From assembly GCA_020436955.1 (NCBI GenBank), contig JAGQWW010000007.1, positions 1-21,037 of the forward strand: DNA of 21,037 nucleotides, in the 5' to 3' direction. Under the pieces are notes generated by a model. The model saw only the letters and a program-made list of their open reading frames with translations. It had not been told where the DNA came from and did no database searches. Positions 1 through 6,901 of this stretch are shown here, one piece after another; the stretch's first letter is position 1, and each line of letters begins with the position of its first letter. The stretch comes from Saprospiraceae bacterium (lineage in GTDB: Bacteria > Bacteroidota > Bacteroidia > Chitinophagales > Saprospiraceae). The position numbers were made by a program, and so were the translations under genes.

Positions 1-53
1 TATAAAAAAGCACTGCTTAAATAATATATTCCATACTCGATTGCTCCTTAGAT

Positions 54-1106
54 ATGACAAATTTTAAACGATTTTTTCAGGTATCAGGTCTTGCTTTGGC
101 GACCATCTTCTTTTTCAGCCAATGTTCAACTGATGAAAAACCAACCAACGACAAATCAAAAGGTGCCACAGCGCCTGAAAAACAAAACCTTACCATTCCT
201 AAATTCAATATGGACTCTGCTTTCCACTTTGTTGAAAAGCAGGTAAGTTTTGGACCGAGGATTCCTTCTTCTGAGGCGCATCAACAGTGCAAGGAATGGT
301 TGGTGGAAAAACTTACTAATTACGGCACTACTGTTATCGAGCAGGATTTTGAAGCAACCTTATACACCGGTAAAAAACACCAGTTTACCAACATCATTGG
401 ACAATACAATCCTGCAGCAGCCAAGCGAATTGTATTAGCTGCACATTGGGACAGCCGTTTATGGGCCGATTCCAAATTGAGCAAAGACAAAAAGGATCAG
501 GCCATCGACGGTGCTGATGATGGAGCCAGTGGTGTTGGAGTCCTACTGGAAATTGCCCGTCAATTGCAGGCCAATCCAATTGAAAACATGGGAGTTGATT
601 TCATTTTGTTTGATGCTGAAGATAATGGAGAGCATAATGAAGAAATAAAATCCCAGGCGGAAGAATTGGAAAGTATGAAAACCTGGTGCCTGGGTTCACA
701 ATATTGGGCGGCCAATCCACATAAAAAAGGTTATCGCCCTCAATATGGAATTTTGTTAGATATGGTTGGAGCTAAAAATGCCCGTTTCCCGAAAGAAGAG
801 ATTTCAATGCAAATAGCACCGAGTCTGGTAAACAAAATTTGGAAAATGGCGCAAAGTATGGGTTACACCAATTATTTTGTCAATGAAAAAGGTGGCCCAG
901 TTACGGATGACCATTATTTTGTCGCCACTATCGGTAAGATCCCAATGATTGACATCATTCATCTTTCCGATAAAGAAAATCAAAGCTTTGGCGACCACTG
1001 GCATACCCATAACGACAATATGGAAGTAATTGACCCTAGAACACTTAGAGCTGTCGGGCAAGTGGTTACTGCGGTGGTGTATAAAGAGGCGGGGAATGCA
1101 CTGTGA
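54..1106 (+). CDS. Glutaminyl-peptide cyclotransferase-like M28 family zinc lipoprotein
   Basis: This 350-residue protein starts with a hydrophobic segment (about 7-22) ending FFFSQC, so Cys24 is a plausible lipidation site and the enzyme would act in the periplasm. The M28 metal-site motifs are present in order: AAHWDS (His131), DGADDGASG (probable zinc ligand Asp155), FDAEDNGE (probable general base Glu189, zinc ligand Asp190) and DHWHTHNDN (probable zinc ligand His317). The WHT-x-x-DN motif and the DAED pair are typical of glutaminyl cyclases rather than of M28 aminopeptidases; such enzymes turn N-terminal Gln into pyroglutamate. The residue assignments rest on family knowledge, not on an alignment. 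The gene stands alone on the plus strand and converges with the 1295-3661 gene. An M28 aminopeptidase is the alternative, but I favour the cyclase. Confidence 0.85.
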   Translation: MTNFKRFFQVSGLALATIFFFSQCSTDEKPTNDKSKGATAPEKQNLTIPKFNMDSAFHFVEKQVSFGPRIPSSEAHQQCKEWLVEKLTNYGTTVIEQDFEATLYTGKKHQFTNIIGQYNPAAAKRIVLAAHWDSRLWADSKLSKDKKDQAIDGADDGASGVGVLLEIARQLQANPIENMGVDFILFDAEDNGEHNEEIKSQAEELESMKTWCLGSQYWAANPHKKGYRPQYGILLDMVGAKNARFPKEEISMQIAPSLVNKIWKMAQSMGYTNYFVNEKGGPVTDDHYFVATIGKIPMIDIIHLSDKENQSFGDHWHTHNDNMEVIDPRTLRAVGQVVTAVVYKEAGNAL

Positions 1107-1144
1107 ATGGGATTAGTGGAGAAGATTTCTAAGGATTGCTGGAT

Positions 1145-1203
1145 TTTGGAATGGGATGAAAGGATCTGATTTTGAAGGATTGAGATGAATTTGGAATGGG
1201 ATG
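1145..1203. repeat. Exact 14-bp direct repeat downstream of the M28 gene
   Basis: The sequence tttggaatgggatg occurs at 1145-1158 and again at 1190-1203, 45 bp apart, inside a G/A-rich tail after the stop codon at 1106. The spacer also carries repeated gga/gat words, so the whole segment looks like a decayed simple repeat. No function is claimed. Confidence 0.6.
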
Positions 1204-1233
1204 CTTTAGTCTTAAATAATATTTTACACTAGT

Positions 1234-1281
1234 AATAATAAAAGGGGCCGACTCAATGAATGAGTCGGCCCCTTTATTATT
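1234..1281. terminator. Bidirectional intrinsic terminator between convergent genes
   Basis: A perfect 15-bp GC-rich stem pairs 1241-1255 (ending ggggccgactca) with 1261-1275 around the 5-base loop atgaa. After a one-base bulge, an AT-rich extension pairs 1234-1239 with 1276-1281. The A-rich left flank and T-rich right flank let it act in either direction. It lies between the ends of the M28 gene (1106, plus) and the TPR/SPOR gene (1295, minus), where a shared terminator is expected. Confidence 0.9.
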
Positions 1282-1294
1282 GGTAAATTTCAAA

Positions 1295-3661
1295 TTACCT
1301 ATAAATCATTCCATATCGTTCACCATTCGTGTATTTCACAATGAATGCTCGGTCGAAACCGTTGCGTTGGATTTCGCGCAGTAGGATCTTCGCTTCGTCG
1401 AAGGTAAAGAAATCTGCTACTAATACACGAGTCAGCCCTTTATTAAGGATGTACTCGCTATCCAGGCGACCTTTTTTGCGTACCCAGTCGTAACGGCTGG
1501 AAGATTTGTCAAATTTATCGATGGCCTGAATTTGAATCTTGTAATAATCACCCTGATGGCGAGGTGCATTGGTACGGAATTCTACGCGATCCGCACGGCT
1601 TTGTCCTCTGGCGATGTAATAATCGTCCTCGTAATCTTCAAAGTTAGGAGGTGACAGCTCTTTTTCTTTGGAACGACTGGATGGAACAGAAATTACCTTG
1701 TCATTATCTGAATAGGTCTTAGTCGGTTCCTCCTCTTCCATCATAGTTTCCTCTTCCTCAATTGTAGGTTCAGTCACATTGTCAACAACTTCTTCATTCT
1801 TGGGAGAAGTATTGATCTTTCTGTCTTTTTTCTCCTTGTCTATTGCTGCTTGTTGAGCATCTCTGGTTGCATCAGCTATGCTTGGTTCTTTCTGGGTTGG
1901 TGGAGCTGGCTTTTCTTCTTGTTTTTCCTGGCCGGCATCAACTACCTCCTCCTGCCTGGTGGCTTTTTGGATGAAGAGGTCTTCTACCACATCACTTTCA
2001 TTATTGGTGGTAAAGCGGAAGGTTCCGTTGGTATACCCGTCTTTTACAGCTTCCACAACAAAAGTGCGATTGGGCAGAACAGCAAACTCATATCTTCCAC
2101 CTGCAAAATCCTGGTTGGTCAACAAGCGCTTATCTCCGTTATCCATTACTTCATACAGGGATACTTTTACGCTTTTAACCAGTTCATCACTGTTTTTGTC
2201 ATACACGCCACCCATCAATTTCAGATTGACTGTCTTTGGAGCCGGAGGTATTACCTCCTTTTCCTTTGGTTTGCTTGTATTGTCAGCCATATCCTTATTA
2301 GGAGTAGGTATCGGCTTTTCTTCTACAACATCCGTTTTTGGCTTATTATTGACAACTGCAGGTGTCTCTTCATAGCGGTATTCGAAAATATCTTCGTGTG
2401 TGGTAGTGATTTTTTCCATACCGAAAACCCGATTGGAAACCAAATAACCACCATTGCCTGAAGGCATTTTGACAAAGTAAAAATCATCAGCCATGGAGTT
2501 GAAGGGTAATCCAATATTTTCCGGTGTACCCCAGTCGTTTCTCCTTTTGACAGATTTGAAAATATCCATACCTCCAACTGACACATGCCCATTGGAACTG
2601 AAATACATCACATTCTCCTGTTCATCAAAGTAAGGGGTAATCTCATCGCCCAAAGTATTGATAACCGGACCCAGGTTTTCAGGGAAAGTAAAATCAATAT
2701 CATCGCTGTTTACATCCCTTTCTACCGACCAAAGGTCCATACCTCCAATACTTCCTTCACGGTTTGAAGAGAAGTACAATATCTCTTTACCTTCACGGTG
2801 AATAACATATGGATGTGTTGTTGTAGAACCTGCCAGGTTGATATAATCTCTCAGACGTTGAGGAGTAGTCCAGGTATCACCAATTTTTTTGATGACGTTG
2901 ATTTCACAACGGGTAGTCAAACCACCCCAGTTTTCTTCTGATTCACAAATGGTAAAATAGAACCGTTTTCCATCCGGTGTCAAAGTTCCATTGCCGTAAT
3001 GTTGGTCGGGCAAATCAGGGAAATTTTTTGGAGGTCCTGCTTTTTTCCATTCACCGGCTTTATTGCGCATGGTGAAGTAAATCTTTGCCTTGCTGGAAAC
3101 CGTTGAAGAAAAGTACAACACATCATCATTGAAAGGAATGGGCGCAAACTCTGTTTCAGGAGAGTTGATATTATCACCAGGGTGGATGATCTCCACATTA
3201 GTTGGTGTCTCTTCACTATACAATTGTATTCCGAGTTCGCATCCTCTGATCTCGTTTTGGACGATTTCTGTAATGATGGCCTTGTCTCCTTCTTCGTATT
3301 TATTGAGATAATCAATAAATTCTCGGCTAGCCTCATCGTAATTTCCATCCTGCTTCAAACAACGAGCATAGCGCAATCCGGCAAGCGGGAAATTTTTGTA
3401 ATCGTCCTTGATATTCTGGTAAGCTGCAATCGCTTTTTTATAATCTTTTATGATATAGTAGCACTCTGCTGCTTTTTGGATCAGCTCATTTTTTTTGGGC
3501 TTTTGTCTCCAGGCGGCTTCATATTGCTCTGCGGCATCCGCATATAGTGTTTTGGCATATAATTCATCTGCCAGTTTGAGGTGGGCCTTCCAGTTCATGG
3601 CTTCCTGTGCCATCAATGGTAGGGCCAATACTGCAAATGCCAGAATGAGTAAATTTTTCAT
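1295..3661 (-). CDS. Secreted TPR / PD40 beta-propeller / carboxypeptidase-regulatory-like / SPOR protein
   Basis: The 788-residue protein has a signal peptide ending LPLMA before Gln19. TPR-like helices follow at about 25-125 (DELYAKTLYADAAEQYEAAW and ECYYIIKDYKKAIAAYQ). PD40/WD40-like propeller repeats span about 165-430, with recurrent LYFSS and YFSSN-type strands each followed by GGMDL or GGMDIF. A carboxypeptidase-regulatory-like beta-sandwich lies at about 478-560, then an acidic, Lys/Pro-rich linker (about 565-700). The C-terminus (about 704-788) has a SPOR-like pattern: YYKIQIQAI, then TRVLVADFFTFDEAKILL and AFIVKY. The first three domains match the order in PorE-type proteins of the type IX secretion system, but PorE ends in OmpA-C, so the name is not transferred. 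It probably sits in the periplasm on peptidoglycan. It is the last gene of the minus-strand block, 35 bp after purN. Confidence 0.85.
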   Translation of the reverse strand: MKNLLILAFAVLALPLMAQEAMNWKAHLKLADELYAKTLYADAAEQYEAAWRQKPKKNELIQKAAECYYIIKDYKKAIAAYQNIKDDYKNFPLAGLRYARCLKQDGNYDEASREFIDYLNKYEEGDKAIITEIVQNEIRGCELGIQLYSEETPTNVEIIHPGDNINSPETEFAPIPFNDDVLYFSSTVSSKAKIYFTMRNKAGEWKKAGPPKNFPDLPDQHYGNGTLTPDGKRFYFTICESEENWGGLTTRCEINVIKKIGDTWTTPQRLRDYINLAGSTTTHPYVIHREGKEILYFSSNREGSIGGMDLWSVERDVNSDDIDFTFPENLGPVINTLGDEITPYFDEQENVMYFSSNGHVSVGGMDIFKSVKRRNDWGTPENIGLPFNSMADDFYFVKMPSGNGGYLVSNRVFGMEKITTTHEDIFEYRYEETPAVVNNKPKTDVVEEKPIPTPNKDMADNTSKPKEKEVIPPAPKTVNLKLMGGVYDKNSDELVKSVKVSLYEVMDNGDKRLLTNQDFAGGRYEFAVLPNRTFVVEAVKDGYTNGTFRFTTNNESDVVEDLFIQKATRQEEVVDAGQEKQEEKPAPPTQKEPSIADATRDAQQAAIDKEKKDRKINTSPKNEEVVDNVTEPTIEEEETMMEEEEPTKTYSDNDKVISVPSSRSKEKELSPPNFEDYEDDYYIARGQSRADRVEFRTNAPRHQGDYYKIQIQAIDKFDKSSSRYDWVRKKGRLDSEYILNKGLTRVLVADFFTFDEAKILLREIQRNGFDRAFIVKYTNGERYGMIYR

Positions 3662-3696
3662 GGTTTCCTATTTTACTCGGATTGGGAATATTTTGA

Positions 3697-4278
3697 TTAA
3701 TTGTTACCCGCTTCGAGGAGCACTTTCTCAATTACTTTTGGAAAGTTTTCATGCTCCAATTGAAGCACACGTTTGGCTATTTGTTCGGGGGTATCTGCAT
3801 CGTATACGGGACAAGTAGCCTGAAAGATACTTTTTCCATCATCATATTTTTCATTTACGTAATGTATAGTTATCCCAGTCTCAGTCTCTCCCGACTCTTT
3901 TACTGCCTTGTGGACATTCATGCCATACATTCCTTTCCCCCCAAATTTGGGCAATAATGCCGGATGGATATTTACGATTTGGTTAGGAAATGCCCGCACT
4001 AAATAATCCGGCACCAACCAAAGAAATCCAGCAAGTACAAGCAATTCAATGTCCCTTCCTTTTAGTTGGTCCACAATGATATCTGATTGATAAAAGGAAG
4101 ATCGGTCGATAACCATTGTATCAATCCCAAAGGATTGTGCTATTGCTAAAACAGGTGCGGTCCCTTTATTGGAAATGACCAAATCCACCCGGATTTGATC
4201 ATTTCCCAGAAAATATTCTATGATTTTTTTTGCATTCGATCCTGTCCCCGAAGCAAAAATTGCAATCTTTTTTTCCAT
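3697..4278 (-). CDS. purN: Phosphoribosylglycinamide formyltransferase, PurN type
   Basis: PurN transfers a formyl group from 10-formyltetrahydrofolate to GAR in step three of purine synthesis, in the cytoplasm. The 193-residue product begins MEKKIAIFASGTGSN, the family's N-terminal phosphate-binding stretch. It carries NIHPALLPKF (catalytic Asn103 and His105) and ITIHYVNEKYDDG (catalytic Asp146 or Asp147). Its length is normal for PurN. I chose the ATG at 4278 over a TTG one codon upstream. The DUF2147 gene ends at 4292, 13 bp before this start, and the TPR/SPOR gene follows after 35 bp, so co-transcription is likely. There is no other purine gene in the window. Confidence 0.95.
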   Translation of the reverse strand: MEKKIAIFASGTGSNAKKIIEYFLGNDQIRVDLVISNKGTAPVLAIAQSFGIDTMVIDRSSFYQSDIIVDQLKGRDIELLVLAGFLWLVPDYLVRAFPNQIVNIHPALLPKFGGKGMYGMNVHKAVKESGETETGITIHYVNEKYDDGKSIFQATCPVYDADTPEQIAKRVLQLEHENFPKVIEKVLLEAGNN

Positions 4279-4291
4279 CAAGTGCTACAAC

Positions 4292-4723
4292 TTATTTAAC
4301 CCTGTACCAGGTTTGAGTTCTGAAAAGCCCGGTCCAGTGTTTACCTCTGACATACAAGGTATTGTAATCTTCATTTTCATACCAGGCACTACATCCGTAT
4401 ACTTTTCCTGTCTTAGGATCAAGTATTTCTCCGTTGGCCCAATAATACTTGTAAGGTTCCAAATTGTCAATTATCACCATTCCTTCTATTGGCTTGCCTT
4501 TTTTATTACCCGGGCATTCGTTACAAACTGTAGTAGTAGCAGCTTTTAAAAGCTTTACTACTTTTCCGTAATACTTCCCATTGCTTTCGTAAATCTCAAC
4601 GTGGGATTTTGCATCTCCGGTTTCATCATCAACAGTTTTCCAAATGCCAACTGGAGAATTTTGAGCAGTTAACATCACTGCAAAAACCAAAAGACTGAAG
4701 AAGGTCAAAAAACTTTTTTTCAT
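4292..4723 (-). CDS. Secreted DUF2147 domain protein
   Basis: The 143-residue product has a clear signal peptide ending AVMLTA before Gln21, so the mature protein is periplasmic and about 123 residues long. The mature part fits DUF2147: an opening PVGIWKT followed by a small beta-rich domain with YYGKVVKL, GMVIIDNL, ILDPKTGKVYGCSAWY and a closing LFRTQTWYRV. The biochemical role of DUF2147 is not established. Two Cys in CNECPG (about 68-71) and one in YGCSAW could be involved in disulfides or metal binding, but that is inference. It lies between fused E1 (83 bp upstream) and purN (13 bp downstream). Confidence 0.85.
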   Translation of the reverse strand: MKKSFLTFFSLLVFAVMLTAQNSPVGIWKTVDDETGDAKSHVEIYESNGKYYGKVVKLLKAATTTVCNECPGNKKGKPIEGMVIIDNLEPYKYYWANGEILDPKTGKVYGCSAWYENEDYNTLYVRGKHWTGLFRTQTWYRVK

Positions 4724-4806
4724 ATAAATATTGATGTTTAACGATGCGAAAATACTGTAATAACTCTATTCCTATAAAAATCAGCCAGTTAAATACAATT
4801 TTAACC

Positions 4807-6891
4807 TTAATATGCTAACAACTTCTCGATGGCCTTTTCCACTTTTTCGATGCTTGGAACGATGGTTTTTTCCAGAGTCTCATTCAAAGGAATGGCTGGC
4901 ATATTTTCTGCCCCAATGGTCATGACCGGTGCGTCTAAATATTGGAAACAGTTTTCCTGAATACGTGCTGAAACGCTTTGCGCAAAGGAATTATTGACAG
5001 ACTCTTCCGTTACCACCAATATTTTTCCATGCTTTTTGGACAATTCGAAAATTTGCGCTTCATCTAATGGATACAAGGTCCTTAAATCCAGAATTTCTAT
5101 TTTCCCTTTAAAAGATTTTGCTGCATTCAGAGCCCAATGTACTCCCATACCATAAGTAACGACCAAACAACTGGTTCCGGCTTCTACTTCCTTTTCATCA
5201 GCTGCTAAAAACACACGTGCCTTTCCAAATGGAATAGCATATTCTTCATCCGGAAGAGCTGTTCTGGCTGCTTCAGTACCTCTTACTTTTGACCAATACA
5301 AACCTTTGTGTTCAAAAATAACTACCGGGTTCGGGTCTGCATAGGCCGATTTTAATAGTCCCTTTAGGTCAGCACCGGTACTTGGATAGGCTATTTTGAT
5401 GCCTCTGATATTGGTAACCACAGATTCGACAGAAGAAGAGTGGTAAGGGCCACCACTTCCATAAGCACCGATGGGTACCCTCAATATCATACTAACAGGC
5501 CATTTCCCATTTGACAAATAATTGGAACGACTTACTTCCGTAAACAACTGATTGAGCCCCGGCCAGATGTAGTCGGCAAATTGCACCTCAACAATAGGTT
5601 TGAGATCCATTGCACTCATACCAACTGTACTTCCTACGATGAAAGCTTCCTGAATAGGCGTGTTGAAAACACGGTTGTCACCAAATTTTTGTGCCAGGGT
5701 TGCTGCTTCTCTAAATACCCCGCCCAGTCTTCCACCAACATCTTGTCCATACAACAAACAATGCATGTCCTGACGCATCATTTCTTCAACAGCTACCAAG
5801 GCTGAGTCTACCATAACAGTTGGCTCTGCCCCTTTAGGACTTCTATCCCCTTTTTCTTCTGTAATGGGTGTTGGGGCAAAATCATGCGTAAACAAATCTT
5901 CTGGTCTGGGATCTTCAGCGTTTCGAGCTTCTTCAAAATCCTTCAACACGGTTGTCAATGCATCCTTTTCCAACTTCTTCAATTCCTTTTCGGTAAATCC
6001 TTCCTCCAGCAATTGGTGCCAAAAAATTGGGTATGGATCACGGCTTTGGTGTTCATCCAAATCATCGCGATACCATTCTTTTCTTACACCTGATGTATGA
6101 TGATTGAGCAAAGGAACCTTTGCATGCACCAAAAAAGGTCGTCTTTCTTTTCTGATTGTTTCAAATACCTCTTCTAAAACCGTGTAACATTCAAAAAAGT
6201 CATTTCCTTCTATGCTTCTCGTTTCTATCCCTTTAAATCCTTCTGCATATTCAGCAGCATTCATGGCGCGGGTTTCTTCAGCATTGGCTGAAATATCCCA
6301 ACCGTTATCTTGTACCAAATACAAAATTGGGAATTGTTTCAATGCAGCCATTTGCAGGGCTTCAGCCACCTCACCTTCCGTTACTGATGCATCACCCAAT
6401 GAACAAACCACCAAAGGCAAATTCTTTTTATCACGGTAGCTGTCATGATCAAACAATTCTAACGCCTCTCGGTAATGCATACCCATGGCTACACCTGTAG
6501 CCGGGATAGCTTGCATACCTGTAGCTGAAGATTGGTGAGGAATTTTAGGCTTGTCCGAATCTTTCAAACTTGGATGGCAATAATAACTTCTACCTCCACT
6601 GAATGGATCATCTCTTTTGGCCATCAATTGCAGCATCAACTCGTACGGACGCATCCCAATGCTCAACAAAATCGAATCGTCGCGATAATAAGCTGACAGA
6701 TAATCCTGTGGCTTTAACAACAGTCCTGTAGCAATCTGCACCGCTTCATGCCCTCTGGATGTTGCATGTACATATTTGGATACGAATTTAAAGTTGTCTT
6801 CATACACTTCGGTCATGGATTTGGCAGTAGCCATGAGCCGAAAGGCCTTTTTTAAAATGTCTTTTTTAATCTGTGTTTTGGTTAGTGGCAT
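4807..6891 (-). CDS. Alpha/beta-fused 2-oxo acid dehydrogenase E1 component (thiamine diphosphate)
   Basis: E1 decarboxylates a 2-oxo acid and passes the acyl group to the lipoyl arm of E2. The 694-residue chain joins an alpha-type half (about 1-330) and a beta-type half (about 355-694) through a charged linker near 340-355. The alpha half has SRGHEA, the TPP/Mg motif LGDASVTEGEVAEALQ with Asn196 in LVQDNGWDIS, and HHTSGVRKEWY. The beta half has LYGQDVGGRLGGVFR, FNTPIQEAFIVG (likely catalytic Glu415), VEVQFADYIWPGLNQ and GAYGSGGPYHSSS. The TPP motif starts GDA instead of the usual GDG. Branched-chain 2-oxo acids are the usual assignment for this fused form, but pyruvate cannot be excluded. 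The gene starts 10 bp after the TPR/OmpA gene ends, so the two are probably one transcript. The matching E2 is the next gene but one upstream. Confidence 0.93.
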   Translation of the reverse strand: MPLTKTQIKKDILKKAFRLMATAKSMTEVYEDNFKFVSKYVHATSRGHEAVQIATGLLLKPQDYLSAYYRDDSILLSIGMRPYELMLQLMAKRDDPFSGGRSYYCHPSLKDSDKPKIPHQSSATGMQAIPATGVAMGMHYREALELFDHDSYRDKKNLPLVVCSLGDASVTEGEVAEALQMAALKQFPILYLVQDNGWDISANAEETRAMNAAEYAEGFKGIETRSIEGNDFFECYTVLEEVFETIRKERRPFLVHAKVPLLNHHTSGVRKEWYRDDLDEHQSRDPYPIFWHQLLEEGFTEKELKKLEKDALTTVLKDFEEARNAEDPRPEDLFTHDFAPTPITEEKGDRSPKGAEPTVMVDSALVAVEEMMRQDMHCLLYGQDVGGRLGGVFREAATLAQKFGDNRVFNTPIQEAFIVGSTVGMSAMDLKPIVEVQFADYIWPGLNQLFTEVSRSNYLSNGKWPVSMILRVPIGAYGSGGPYHSSSVESVVTNIRGIKIAYPSTGADLKGLLKSAYADPNPVVIFEHKGLYWSKVRGTEAARTALPDEEYAIPFGKARVFLAADEKEVEAGTSCLVVTYGMGVHWALNAAKSFKGKIEILDLRTLYPLDEAQIFELSKKHGKILVVTEESVNNSFAQSVSARIQENCFQYLDAPVMTIGAENMPAIPLNETLEKTIVPSIEKVEKAIEKLLAY

Positions 6892-6901
6892 TTGTATTTT
6901 T

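Noticed and set aside
1850..2461. A 203-codon plus-strand frame inside the TPR/SPOR gene, with hydrophobic stretches
   Set aside because: It lies fully opposite a well-supported gene and is rich in Phe, Leu and Ser, as the complement of an acidic, Lys-rich linker would be. No family motif was seen.
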